DNA of 64,000 nt from Fimenecus sp045593555 (GCA_045593555.1 JAZNWU010000029.1:17069-81068), one strand, 5' to 3'; numbered from the stretch's first letter, positions 27,201-35,343 are shown. Notes: generated by a model not told the origin, from the sequence alone. Numbers and translations are program-made.

Positions 27201-27537
27201 TGAAGGCCCTCATATTCATACAGACGGTGAAACAGTAGAAGAAAACTATGTTGCCCCAACTTGTGATACAACAGGTAGCAAAGATATAGTTGTTTACTGC
27301 TCAGTATGTGATGCAGAACTCAGTCGTGAAACAGAAACAATTGATGCAACAGGTCATAACGATGCTGACAATGATGGTTATTGTGATGGTTGTGATGAAT
27401 GTGTTGACCCGTCAGTAGAATGTGACCATAATTGCCATAAAGGCGGTATCGTAGGATTCTTCTGGAAAATCGCTAACTTCTTTAACAGAATATTTGGCAC
27501 AAAACAGTATTGCGACTGCGGTATAGCACATTATTAA
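24235..27537 (+). CDS. BspA-like leucine-rich-repeat secreted protein
   Basis: An 1100-aa exported protein. Residues 1-27 form a signal peptide (VAFA|AT). About 30-300 hold BspA-type LRR units (a 'TSIGEYAFxxC'-style pattern). Three tandem 47-aa Cys-rich repeats (DNA 25258-25680) follow, then a PPC-like segment and two related Ig-like units each opening with a HQPT motif near 626 and 807. A fourth degenerate Cys repeat (27216-27360) precedes a C-terminal tail: CDHNCH, aromatic helix, CDCGIAHY. AAAGGAGG precedes ATG 24235. Role is probably surface adhesion or host interaction, as for BspA-type proteins. Confidence 0.85.
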   Translation: MKKTMKKTLAIVLAIFMIVSTVPVAFAATEVANGTAGEGITWVLDSDGTLTISGTGEMDTSWYSPPWQEYNDLIKNIVVEEGVTEVSDTAFAYAENLVTVSLPSTVTYIDTLAFWSNYSLESINVAEENTTYKDIDGVLFTEDEKTLVAYPANKSGTEYTIPANVTTIEESAFSFNISLESLTIPDTVTTLGEYTFESSELDTIIVGNGITEISRGCFARSSVKTVVISDSVKAINYAAFWDAYELETLIIGSGVETIDSYFLRYTDSLSAVHYKGTQETWDAISINEENADLNSKTLHFISADSYKAQVAATCADGHTAGYYCDECNAYLTGEVIPAVDEHTPGAEVEENVAAPDCTTAGSKDVVTYCTVCGEEVSRETVETAEALGHTSGEAVEENIVAPDCTTPGSKVVVTYCTVCGEEASRETVETAEALGHTPGEAVEENIVSPDCTTPGSKDVVTYCTVCGEEASRETVETAEALGHDWNNSVCDTCGETCAHNDNDYDEICDDCGAEVLIEAVELDETNTVYIPEEHVDVVVKFTPTETGEYVIYSDNGGDDENIDPYVDIYDSNGDEVEDDDDHNGSYNFYCIFEAEAGETYYIELSCYDGDVEYDYTIEKHVDISHQPTAGEPYVELTWDVDADYQWYSVEVGDAEATDENVEAYSYDGETATYDSENGWTPIIDADNYYSSATLELEEGDTVVVEFAESGFGRFGFYDWEQGNESGNGSEIDGILTYECTIDEDGVYTFFTKYPLAHKIYANIKDYVVIEGETEATLQNTEIGTKYACKVTLENGDVLTSDGFENVYAITHQPTTEEPYVELNDDTDATYQWYSVKEKTVEITDENAEGRYADGDECATYDANDGWTGVAHAGTDETNFFKVELEAGQQVSMSISEDVSEFGIWSDNGNDDYWYDLEANETVYFTASADDTYYVYAYCSNDARVRAYTVEYEYTAINGETDALYAPTEEGLYACEVTFADDTTEMSDMFEGPHIHTDGETVEENYVAPTCDTTGSKDIVVYCSVCDAELSRETETIDATGHNDADNDGYCDGCDECVDPSVECDHNCHKGGIVGFFWKIANFFNRIFGTKQYCDCGIAHY
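25258..25680 (+). repeat. Three tandem 141-bp repeats
   Basis: Units start at 25258, 25399 and 25540, each encoding 47 residues with two cysteines in CTVCGEE. They differ by few bases, so the array could expand or contract by recombination. Confidence 0.9.
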
Positions 27538-27585
27538 TTGAATTTTAGTAGGGATGGTGTCTACATCGTCCCGAATAACAAATAA

Positions 27586-27614
27586 GGCGGGGCTTGTCAA
27601 AACCCCGCTTTTAC
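27586..27614 (+). terminator. Terminator of the LRR protein gene
   Basis: GCGGGG and CCCCGC form a stem followed by TTTTA, 50 bases past the stop. Confidence 0.75.
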
Positions 27615-27620
27615 TTTTGT

Positions 27621-27844
27621 CAATTCTGTTCTTAAAAAAATATTTATCACTCTCAAAACGGTAAATGCTATTATCCCAACGGTCAGTGCTGTTCTGAGAG
27701 TTTTCACGAGTTTTAGTGTAGTGCCAAGTCATGAGATTACAGTTATATCATTACCCAAATCACCCGTAAGAATCAAATCATAATCACTTGGCTTGGTGTT
27801 TGTATCATTTAAGAAGCTTTGTATGGTTTCTGCCGCCACCGGGG
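27621..27844 (-). pseudogene. Decayed partial copy of the spoVAD 3' region and small ORF
   Basis: 27621-27754 matches 32650-32782 (small ORF behind spoVAD, with an internal TGA stop here) and 27751-27844 matches 33101-33194 (internal part of spoVAD). The two parts join at TTAC, which occurs at both source sites, so about 318 bp was deleted at a 4-base microhomology. Identity is about 85-90% by eye. It ends where the truncated secreted-protein gene begins. Confidence 0.85.
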
Positions 27845-29748
27845 GGTATGAAATTAAGACTGACGATTCAACTTCTGTTGAGTATGGTTCAAGTTTCAGC
27901 TTCTCTGTTGAAGTAAAAGATGGTTACAGTTCAGAAAATATCAAAGTAACTGCAAACGGCGAAGTTCTTGAGGCTGTTAATGGTACATATACAATTACCG
28001 ATATTCACAACAACAAAACTGTTGAAGTTTCAGGTGTTACAGATATAACTCCTCCTGAGGTTTCAATTTCAGTTGCAGATAAGATTTGGAAGGAATTCCT
28101 TAACACTATCACATTCGGTTTGTTCTTCGATGAAACTCAGGAAGCAACTGTTACAGCAACTGATGTTGGCAGTGGTGTAGATAAGACTTACTACTATGTA
28201 TCAAATGAAGCTCTTGACATTGATACAGTAAGTGCACTTGAAGACTGGACAGAATATACAAAGGCTATTCCTCTTGAAAGAGGTAAGCAGTATGTAATCT
28301 ATGCAAAGGCAACTGACCTTGCAGGTAATACAACATTTGTAAGCTCTGACGGAATCACCATCAACAAGCTTTCTCCTGATTATGCAGTTCCTGAAAATCT
28401 TGAAGCAGAATATGGCGAAACTCTTGCAGATGTTGAACTTCCTGACGGATTTACATGGCAGGATGATGTTGCAACATCAGTAGGTAATGCAGGCGAAAAT
28501 GAGTTTAAGGTAACATTTACGCCTGATGATACAGATAACTATGCAACAATAAACGATATTACAGTTGTTGTCAGAGTTGCAAAGAGACCTGTAACTGTTA
28601 AGGCACAGGATGCTGAAAAGATTTACGGCGAAGCAGACCCTGAATTTACATATATTGTAGATGAAAACACACCACTTCTTGCAAATGATGTCCTTACAGG
28701 TAACCTTGCAAGAGATGATGGGGAAAATGTAGGTGTTTACAAGATTAATCAGGGAACAGTTGAAAATGCAAATTATGAAATTGATTTTGTTGAAGCATTG
28801 TTCACTATCAATCCTGATACAAGCGGAATTGACCATCTGACAGTTGACAATGTAACAACATCTGATGCAGATGCAGTAATCGCGGTTAAGAATATGATGG
28901 ATAATGCAAGAGATGAACTTGCAGATGATGAAACAAAGGCAGAGTGGAAAGATATCAGCGACAAGTGTGATGAACTTCTTGCAAAGATACTTTCACTTGC
29001 AAATGACCTTGAAAAAGTTCTTATTGCTCTTGATTGCTACGATGAGTCAAATGTTAAATCATCTGACAAAGATGCTATTCAGCAGATTAAGGATAATATT
29101 AAGGCACTTGAAGAAAGCGGAAAGTATTCAGATTCTGAAAAAGATGCATTGAGAGAAGCTGACGAAAAGGCAGATAAACTTATTGCAAAGATTGATGAAG
29201 TTTCTGCAGAAATCAAGCGTATAGAAGAAACTTCTGAAAATTACAATGAAGATACATCAGATGAAAGTGATATACCTGTAATCGAAAGATTAATTGAAGA
29301 TATTGAAACTCTAACAGACGGAAATAATCTTACTGATGATGAAAGAACTGCACTTGAAGATATCAAGTCAGAACTCGAAGAACTCCTTAATATTCTTACA
29401 ACAGTAGAATACACCTTGCAGCTTCGTGAACCATCACTCTCAAGACTCAGATGCAGAGATTCACTCGTTCTTCATGCATTGGTAAGTGATAATCTTCCTG
29501 AAGGTGCAACAATAGTATGGACAGCAGATAATAAAAACTTCAAGATGGAAGAGATGAATGATGGAAAATCATTAAAGATTACTTCTAAAAACAAGGGTTA
29601 TACAACATTTGTTGCCACACTCTATGATGCAGATGGAAATATACTTGCATCAGATAGTGTTGAGATGTATTCTAATGCAGGCTTCTTTGCAAAAATTGGC
29701 GGTTTCTTCCGATATATTTTCGGTTCAACAATTCATTATAACTACTAA
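27793..29748 (+). CDS. Secreted Ig/MBG-domain protein, 5' truncated (probably pseudogene)
   Basis: The open frame (TTG start, 651 aa) has no ribosome site and no signal peptide. Its first 17 residues are antisense reading of the spoVAD remnant, and real sequence starts near 27845 (GYEIKT). Visible domains are: Ig-like pieces; an MBG-type domain (about 220-340, 'AEYGETLADV...', 'VTVKAQDAEKIYGEADPEF' in part); a Lys/Asp/Glu-rich helical region (about 350-530); a C-terminal Ig-like domain; and the tail AGFFAKIGGFFRYIFGS. The tail matches the 1145-aa protein at 35467. The original gene was probably exported and surface-located. Confidence 0.65.
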   Translation: MVFVSFKKLCMVSAATGGYEIKTDDSTSVEYGSSFSFSVEVKDGYSSENIKVTANGEVLEAVNGTYTITDIHNNKTVEVSGVTDITPPEVSISVADKIWKEFLNTITFGLFFDETQEATVTATDVGSGVDKTYYYVSNEALDIDTVSALEDWTEYTKAIPLERGKQYVIYAKATDLAGNTTFVSSDGITINKLSPDYAVPENLEAEYGETLADVELPDGFTWQDDVATSVGNAGENEFKVTFTPDDTDNYATINDITVVVRVAKRPVTVKAQDAEKIYGEADPEFTYIVDENTPLLANDVLTGNLARDDGENVGVYKINQGTVENANYEIDFVEALFTINPDTSGIDHLTVDNVTTSDADAVIAVKNMMDNARDELADDETKAEWKDISDKCDELLAKILSLANDLEKVLIALDCYDESNVKSSDKDAIQQIKDNIKALEESGKYSDSEKDALREADEKADKLIAKIDEVSAEIKRIEETSENYNEDTSDESDIPVIERLIEDIETLTDGNNLTDDERTALEDIKSELEELLNILTTVEYTLQLREPSLSRLRCRDSLVLHALVSDNLPEGATIVWTADNKNFKMEEMNDGKSLKITSKNKGYTTFVATLYDADGNILASDSVEMYSNAGFFAKIGGFFRYIFGSTIHYNY

Positions 29749-29824
29749 TTATTAAGTAATTGTTGTAAAAAAAGAGGTTTTCCGAAATAGGATAGTTTGT
29801 CCGATAAAATACTTATAATAACAG

Positions 29825-29851
29825 AGGCGGGGTCTTTTATGACCTCGCCTT
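29825..29851 (+). terminator. Hairpin after the truncated secreted-protein gene
   Basis: AGGCGgGGTC and GACCtCGCCT pair around a T-rich loop. The following T run is short. Confidence 0.55.
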
Positions 29852-29956
29852 ATGTATATTCAGATATGTGATGAACTTGATTTTATGCTGAACATGAGAT
29901 GCTTTTTACATAATAAAGAGATGAAAAACAGCCTGAAAAAGTAAAAAATAAAATTT

Positions 29957-30011
29957 AACCTAAAAAGACAGGAGTTGAAAAAAGTTGATTCACACAGTAC
30001 GTTTTTAGGTT
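29957..30011. repeat. 10-bp inverted repeat in intergenic region
   Basis: AACCTAAAAA (29957-29966) and TTTTTAGGTT (30002-30011) are perfect inverted repeats 35 bases apart. The rest of 29852-30079 shows no ORF or recognised site. Confidence 0.5.
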
Positions 30012-30079
30012 CAAATAATGGTGTTGTGAAGTCTGAAAAATTATGGTATTATAGTTCAAATATAATATTAAGGTGACCT

Positions 30080-30514
30080 ATGAAAATTATAATTGATGCA
30101 GATGCGTGCCCTGTGGTGGATATTGCAGTAAATGTAGCAAAAGAGAAAAATATTCAATGCATAATTGTCTGTGACAATACTCACACCATTGAAAAGGATG
30201 GTGCTGCAACCATTGTTGTTGATAAAGGTGTAGATTCTGCTGATTGCCGTATCGCAAATCTCACCGAAAAAGGTGATGTGGTTATTACTCAGGACTATGG
30301 TCTTGCTGCTCTCGTTCTTGGTAAAGGCGGAAAGGCACTTAATCAGAACGGACTTGTTTATACCGATAATAATATAGAAAATCTTCTTTTTACCCGTTTT
30401 ATAGGCAAAAAGGAGCGTATGGCAGGGCATAGGACAAAGGGTTCGAAAAAGAGAACATCACAGAATGATGCGGATTTTTTGAAGGCATTGCTGATAAGTC
30501 TTGATAATATGTAA
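30080..30514 (+). CDS. YaiI/YqxD family (UPF0178) protein
   Basis: A 144-aa protein of the UPF0178/DUF188 family, with a PIN/NYN-like fold. The N-terminal IIDADACPVV, the central ADCRIAN, and VITQDYGLAALVLGKG are family signatures; acidic residues suggest a metal site, but the activity is not known. AAGGTGA precedes ATG 30080. Confidence 0.88.
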   Translation: MKIIIDADACPVVDIAVNVAKEKNIQCIIVCDNTHTIEKDGAATIVVDKGVDSADCRIANLTEKGDVVITQDYGLAALVLGKGGKALNQNGLVYTDNNIENLLFTRFIGKKERMAGHRTKGSKKRTSQNDADFLKALLISLDNM

Positions 30515-30582
30515 TTTATTGTGAAAAAATCAACAGCTGACGATTAAAGTCCCAAAAACATATATGAAAAGAGGAAAATTTT

Positions 30583-32010
30583 ATGATTAAACTAAAAGCT
30601 CCATCTAAGTGGCAAACAAGTGGTCTTGAAAGAAGAAGTTATTATGTTTATTTTACTGGTCAGAGTGCTATCGGCTCATTTGTCGGCGGATGCTTAACTA
30701 CATATTTTGTGCTTCTCGGTCTTGACCCGTTGAAGGTTGCTGCCGTTATGCTTGCAGTTAAAGTATGGGATGCTGTCAATGATGCGATTTTTGGAGTTCT
30801 TTTTGATAAAATCAGATTCAAAAGCGGAAATAAATGCATACCCTGGTTAAAGATTTCTTTGTTTTTCATTCCTGTAATCAGCGTGTTTATGTTCTCAATT
30901 CCGGATAGTATATCGGAAAATGCACAGCTTTTGTGGTTTGCCGTTACTTATCTTTTGTGGGATACAGCATATACACTTTGCGATGTGCCTATTTTCACCC
31001 TTATTACTTATATGACCGATAATATGGACGAAAGAAACGGTATGATGGCATACAGGAGCCTTTGGGGTTCTGTCGGTGGCATACTTACTCCTATGCTTGC
31101 TACATTTTTAGTAAGCGAAAGAGTGGGAAGTAACTACACTACAGCTGCTATTATAAGTGCTGTTATTGCAATTGCAACTATGATTCCTGCTTGTATCAAT
31201 GTGAAAGAAAGACATCCGGCAACTGTGACGGAGAAGTCCTTTACCATTAAAATGATGTTCGCATATCTTGTGAAAAACAAATATCTCTTGATTTATTTTT
31301 TAGGTGTGTTTTTATATTCAAGCGTGAACTATGTAAATGCTCTTAACCTGCTAGCATCCTACTATTTATTCCACGACTCACTTTTTACAACCATAGTTGG
31401 TGCTTTTGGCACTCCTTTCGGACTTGCTGCAAATCTGCTTATACCGAAGCTTCTCAGAAAATACGACAAAATGAAAATGTTCAGAATATGTACAGCAGTA
31501 GTTGTTGTTTCAGGCATACTTATGTGGCTTTGCGGATATAAAAACCCGATATATTTTGTAATATTATCCGTTATCAGAGCACTCCCTACATCTGCAATTG
31601 GTGTTATGCTGTTTATGTTCACACCTGATTGTGCGGAATACGGTCAGTATAAATCGAATGTTGAAGCAAAGGGAATAACCTTCGCTATTCAGTCCTTTGT
31701 GCTAAAGCTTTCAGGTGCTGTTTCAAGTTCACTTTCCGTAGGACTTCTCGGACTTCCTATTGTAGGTTGGGTAACTGTTAAAGCAGATAACTTTGAACAA
31801 CTTGCAGCCATGGGAGTTACTCAGACACCTCAGGCCCTTGATGCATTCTGGTTTATCTATGCTATGATTCCTACATTAGGTTATCTCGCTGCTTACATAG
31901 CGTGGAGATTCTATAACCTCAAAGACAAGGATGTGCAAATTATGGCTCAATGTAACAGCGGTGCTATTACAAGAGAAGAAGCCGAAAGCAAATTGTCAAG
32001 AAAGTATTGA
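30583..32010 (+). CDS. GPH-family sugar:cation symporter (MFS)
   Basis: A 475-aa, twelve-helix transporter resembling the glycoside-pentoside-hexuronide:cation symporters (MelB type). Supporting motifs are 'KVWDAVNDAIFG' near residue 62 and 'DCAEYGQYKS' near residue 350, both GPH hallmarks for cation and sugar binding. It has no neighbouring glycosidase, so the sugar is unknown. AGAGGAAAA precedes ATG 30583; a hairpin terminator follows at 32099. Confidence 0.85.
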   Translation: MIKLKAPSKWQTSGLERRSYYVYFTGQSAIGSFVGGCLTTYFVLLGLDPLKVAAVMLAVKVWDAVNDAIFGVLFDKIRFKSGNKCIPWLKISLFFIPVISVFMFSIPDSISENAQLLWFAVTYLLWDTAYTLCDVPIFTLITYMTDNMDERNGMMAYRSLWGSVGGILTPMLATFLVSERVGSNYTTAAIISAVIAIATMIPACINVKERHPATVTEKSFTIKMMFAYLVKNKYLLIYFLGVFLYSSVNYVNALNLLASYYLFHDSLFTTIVGAFGTPFGLAANLLIPKLLRKYDKMKMFRICTAVVVVSGILMWLCGYKNPIYFVILSVIRALPTSAIGVMLFMFTPDCAEYGQYKSNVEAKGITFAIQSFVLKLSGAVSSSLSVGLLGLPIVGWVTVKADNFEQLAAMGVTQTPQALDAFWFIYAMIPTLGYLAAYIAWRFYNLKDKDVQIMAQCNSGAITREEAESKLSRKY

Positions 32011-32098
32011 TTTACACAAATTATAAGATAATTAGTTACAAAATAACGACGATTTCAAAAAATATTAAAACATATAAGAATATTATAGGCTTATAAAA

Positions 32099-32142
32099 TA
32101 ACAGTGTGCAGAGTTTTTTAGAATCTGTACGCTGTTGTTTTT
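32099..32142 (+). terminator. Terminator of the GPH symporter gene
   Basis: ACAGTGTGCAGA and TCTGTACGCTGT form an imperfect stem around TTTTTTA, followed by TGTTTTT. Confidence 0.6.
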
Positions 32143-32194
32143 ACTATGTATTATTTTTAGAAGTAATTTTAAGATTAATTACAGATTCAAACTG

Positions 32195-32472
32195 TTAAGC
32201 AAGCTTGTCACTGATTTCTAGATGCATATCTTTAAGTTTTATGCAAAAAAGACATTTCCAAAACTCTATTTTCTTATCTTCATCAGGTAATTTGAATGTT
32301 ACATCTAATTTTTCAGAGTGAATATAAAATAGGTGATATGCAAGTGCGTCAAAAGTGCAAGAATCATATAACCTAAATCTGATAAATAAGCATTTTCAGA
32401 TATCTGTGCTTCTCGCCATATTCTGTTATCGCAATCAGGGTATGTATCTTTTAAAGTATAAACATTTGCCAT
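32195..32472 (-). pseudogene. Frameshifted plasmid pRiA4b ORF-3-like gene
   Basis: With a GGAGCAAGG site and ATG at 32472, the protein reads MANVYTLKDTYPDCDNRIWR and continues in the N-terminal pattern of the pRiA4b ORF-3 / IS1096 passenger TnpR-like family. After MILA the frame is lost: one missing base in the GCACTTTTGAC stretch (near 32352) breaks it; restoring it gives a 'TFDALAYHLFYIHSEKLDVTF' like continuation to a stop at 32195. The result is about 92 residues, shorter than the usual family, so it is both frameshifted and truncated. Likely dead. Confidence 0.65.
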
Positions 32473-32597
32473 TTTCCTTGCTCCTTTATATTTGATATAT
32501 TATACCACACTACTAAAAACAACAATATTGTATAAAGAAAATGTTATTGAGTATAAAGCCAAAGGTGAATAAGCACTTATATTAGAAATAAAGAGAT

Positions 32598-32636
32598 ATG
32601 CCTATGAGGTTAGTGGTAACTTCATAGGCATTTTTG
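32598..32636 (+). terminator. Hairpin terminator
   Basis: A 10-bp perfect stem (ATGCCTATGA / TCATAGGCAT) followed by TTTTT on the plus strand. On the minus strand it lies just past the 47-aa ORF, where its tail is weaker. Confidence 0.65.
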
Positions 32637-32648
32637 TGCTCTCTTTAT

Positions 32649-32792
32649 TCAATTCTGTTCGCGAAATATATTTATAACTCTTAAAACGGTAAAGGCTATT
32701 ATCCCAACGGTCAGTGCCGTTTCGAGAATTTTTATGAGTTTTAGTGTGTTGCCAAGTTGTGAGATTACAGTTATATCATTACTCATATTCAT
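32649..32792 (-). CDS. 47-aa small membrane protein behind spoVAD
   Basis: A short ORF whose ATG (32792) lies four bases past the spoVAD stop, with a GGAG ribosome site inside the spoVAD end. The product has a polar N-terminus, one hydrophobic helix (about residues 22-42: LETALTVGIIAFTVLRVI) and a basic end. A second, decayed copy exists at about 27621-27754, so the spoVAD-plus-ORF pair existed before the duplication. An internal ATG six bases later is also possible. No known family is recognised. Confidence 0.65.
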   Translation of the reverse strand: MNMSNDITVISQLGNTLKLIKILETALTVGIIAFTVLRVINIFREQN

Positions 32793-32796
32793 TATA

Positions 32797-33819
32797 TTAT
32801 TCTCCATTTGTCAAAAGAACTCCATGTGCAATTCCGGGTACACTTTCACCTTGTAATGATGATGTGGTAGAAAGTAAAGCGCCTGTTCCCACAAATAAAA
32901 CTCGTTTTAATGTACTACTTGTAAGCTTTTTCATTATAACAGAATTTACTACTGCAGCACTGCAACCACAACCTGAACCACCTGCATGCATATCCTGTTC
33001 TTCCAAATCGTAAATCATCAGACCACAGTCGTTGTGAACGGATGAAATGTCAATGTTAAAATCTTTAATCAACAGGTCAATTAACAATTCACTACCAACC
33101 TTACCCAAATCACCTGTAAGAATCAAATCATAATCACTTGGTCGGGTTTTTGTATCATTTAAGAAGCTTTGTATGGTTTCTGCCGCCGCCGGGGCCATTG
33201 CAGCACCCATATTGTTGGCATCTTTTATGCCTAAGTCCATTATTTTTCCAAATATTACAGCTTCAATTGACGGGGAATTACCTTTGTGGTGTGAAATCAC
33301 AGTAGCGCCTGAAGCAGTTGCAGTTCTCTGTGCTGACGGTGGTCGTTGTCCGCCGTATTCAAGTGGCAGACGAAACTGCCTTTCTGCAGATGCAAAATGT
33401 GAAGATGTGGAAGCAACGGCAGTGTTTACAACTTGTGAATCTACTAAAACTGAAGCCAAAGCCATTGAAAGTGCCATAGTTGAGCAGGCACCATAAAGTC
33501 CTAAAAATGGGATTTGAAGTTCCCTTATTCCAAAGGAAGTGCCGATACATTGGTTGAGCAAATCTCCTGCCATTATGAGTTCAATGTCTTTTGGTGATAA
33601 ATCAGCTTTTGCAATTGCTCTCGAAACAGCTTCTTTATGCAAAGCACTTTCAGATTTTTCCCAAGTGGGACATCCGTCAATGGTATCGTCATCATATGTT
33701 TTGTCAAATTCCTTTGATAACGGACCTTCACTTTCAGCCTTACCAACAACTGAGGCATATCCGTAAACAGATGGTTTGGACGGTAACAGAATCGTATGTT
33801 TTCCTACTCGTTCAGCCAT
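32797..33819 (-). CDS. spoVAD: Stage V sporulation protein AD
   Basis: Part of the SpoVA machinery that moves dipicolinic acid into the spore and out at germination; SpoVAD is the DPA-binding component with a thiolase-like fold. The 340-aa product has the N-terminal 'KPSVYGYASVVGKAESEGPL' type region, a CGCSA-like motif near residue 280 (GSGCGCSAAVVNS) and the closing GVLLT. Length matches the family. The spoVAC and spoVAE genes normally beside it are not in the window. It supports a spore-forming host. Confidence 0.92.
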   Translation of the reverse strand: MAERVGKHTILLPSKPSVYGYASVVGKAESEGPLSKEFDKTYDDDTIDGCPTWEKSESALHKEAVSRAIAKADLSPKDIELIMAGDLLNQCIGTSFGIRELQIPFLGLYGACSTMALSMALASVLVDSQVVNTAVASTSSHFASAERQFRLPLEYGGQRPPSAQRTATASGATVISHHKGNSPSIEAVIFGKIMDLGIKDANNMGAAMAPAAAETIQSFLNDTKTRPSDYDLILTGDLGKVGSELLIDLLIKDFNIDISSVHNDCGLMIYDLEEQDMHAGGSGCGCSAAVVNSVIMKKLTSSTLKRVLFVGTGALLSTTSSLQGESVPGIAHGVLLTNGE

Positions 33820-33943
33820 AAATAATCAATCCTTTCATCGTTTTTTATTATTCCTTGTTATTAACAAAAAATTCAAAATACTATCGTTGACAGCCATATA
33901 TATTTTTGTTATAATTTTGTCATGTTTTTTAAGGGTGATGTAA

Positions 33944-34894
33944 ATGAGAGAAAGAAAATTTTTAGATATTGCTTTAAATAAGCCTGAAGAAGGCGATAAA
34001 GTAGAGTATTTCAATAGTATTAAACGCAGATTGAATGGTTATACTCTCACAAGTAATCAGAAGGACCAGCCTCAGGCTGCTTATGCTTATGAAATCGATG
34101 TTACTGATATGTGGGATGAATATAAAAAATTAAAGGAAACCTGTGGATACAAACTTTCCTTTAATACAATTATTATGATGGCTATGGTCGAGGGATTGAA
34201 AGCAGCGCCAAGACTTAATGCACACATCGATTTTAATTACAAACGCAGTTGTGGTACTCTTACAATTAAAAAGCACATTGATGTTGCAATGCCTGTTATG
34301 CTTGACAATGGCGAAACATTCCCTGTTAAAATTTGTAATTGTGAAGAGAGAAATCTTCAGTCACTTCAGCAGGAAATTGATGAAATGACATATAAGATGA
34401 AGAATACTGATGTTGATACAGCTCTTGGTAGTCTTGTTATTCCACGAATGATAGGCTTTTTGCTCAAAGGCAAAATTTCAACAACAATTGCACAAGGTGT
34501 TGCCGGTCTTGTCGGTAAACACAAGTTTGTGTATCCATCTGATTTCATTAAAAACAGAAAGAAAATGAAGAATGAGGATGGTCTTAAATATTACCACCTT
34601 AATGAAGGTACTGTGTGTTTCTCAAACTGGGCAGGTCTTTATGACGGCCTTCGTGGATTTGAAACAACATCACCGCTTCTTTACCCACAGGTGTTTATGA
34701 TGGGCGTTGGTGGATTTATTGAAAAGGAAGTTCCATTCAGAAATGAAAAAGGCGAAGTTGACCTTGCAACAAAGAAAATGCTTCCTGTAACTCTCACATT
34801 TGACCATAGAATCGGTGCATTCAATGATGTTATTCCGTTTATGAAGAGAATGGATGAAATCTTTGAAAATCCTGAAATAATTAATGAATGGTAA
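33944..34894 (+). CDS. 2-oxoacid dehydrogenase E2-like acyltransferase without lipoyl domain
   Basis: A 316-aa protein with the catalytic fold of dihydrolipoamide acyltransferases/chloramphenicol acetyltransferase. The C-terminal LTFDHRIGAFNDVIPF holds the active-site His in DHR, though the usual DHRxxDG is altered (DHRIGAFND). No lipoyl or E3-binding domain is present and no E1/E3 genes adjoin. The acyl donor and acceptor are unknown. It is transcribed divergently from spoVAD with an AAGGGTGATG site. Confidence 0.7.
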   Translation: MRERKFLDIALNKPEEGDKVEYFNSIKRRLNGYTLTSNQKDQPQAAYAYEIDVTDMWDEYKKLKETCGYKLSFNTIIMMAMVEGLKAAPRLNAHIDFNYKRSCGTLTIKKHIDVAMPVMLDNGETFPVKICNCEERNLQSLQQEIDEMTYKMKNTDVDTALGSLVIPRMIGFLLKGKISTTIAQGVAGLVGKHKFVYPSDFIKNRKKMKNEDGLKYYHLNEGTVCFSNWAGLYDGLRGFETTSPLLYPQVFMMGVGGFIEKEVPFRNEKGEVDLATKKMLPVTLTFDHRIGAFNDVIPFMKRMDEIFENPEIINEW

Positions 34895-34959
34895 ACATAC
34901 AACGGTATGGCGTGGGCTTGCTCCCGCCGTTGTCAGTTAATATTCGACTTAATTTGGTA

Positions 34960-34989
34960 TGTCATTCCGAGCGAAAGCGAAGAATCTCT
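34960..34989. repeat. Palindromic repeat, half copy D
   Basis: TGTCATTCCGAGCGAAAGCG and GAAGAATCTC match the left arm of copy C, but no right arm follows. Just upstream, 34902-34936 holds an ACAACGG...CCGTTGT hairpin past the E2-like gene. Confidence 0.75.
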
Positions 34990-35008
34990 AATTACATATA
35001 AATAAAAA

Positions 35009-35044
35009 ACAACCTGATGCCACAATGTTTGGTGTCAGGTTGTT
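35009..35044 (-). terminator. Terminator of the XRE regulator gene
   Basis: AACAACCTGA and TCAGGTTGTT form a 10-bp stem with inner pairing; TTTTTTA follows on the minus strand. Confidence 0.75.
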
Positions 35045-35055
35045 TTGTTTCATTT

Positions 35056-35343
35056 TCATATATTTTTTATATCGTTCATTACATGAGATATTTCTTGCTG
35101 AATTTTTTCTAAACGAGTAACGATTTCGTCTGCTGTTGAATTTTTTTCAATTTCACGACCTAAAAGGTAGTCTGCAGAAACATTGTAAAAATCACAGAGT
35201 TTTATAATAGCGAAGCTGTCAGGATTAGTTTTTCCTGTTTCATAGTTTGAGAGTGTTCTTTGGTCAATGCCTGTAGCAGTAGAAACATCAATTTGTCTTA
35301 AATCTCTGTCTTCACGCAAGTCGCGTAATCTATTCATAATCAT
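35056..35343 (-). CDS. XRE-type helix-turn-helix regulator
   Basis: A 95-aa DNA-binding protein. Residues 5-60 form a Cro/C1-type HTH (LRDLREDRDLRQIDVSTATG, then QRTLSNYETGKTNPD), and the last 30 residues form a helix suited to dimerisation. It is divergent from the large secreted CHAP/LRR protein with a 120-base gap and might regulate it, but no palindrome was clear. The first codons MIMNR allow ATG 35343 or 35337. Confidence 0.8.
   Translation of the reverse strand: MIMNRLRDLREDRDLRQIDVSTATGIDQRTLSNYETGKTNPDSFAIIKLCDFYNVSADYLLGREIEKNSTADEIVTRLEKIQQEISHVMNDIKNI

Noticed and set aside
27845..29748. Assembly collapse as the explanation of the truncated secreted protein gene
   Set aside because: The spoVAD fragment differs from its source by 10-15% and carries a stop in the small ORF, so it is an old duplicate, not a mis-join of identical reads. 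Read coverage would be decisive.
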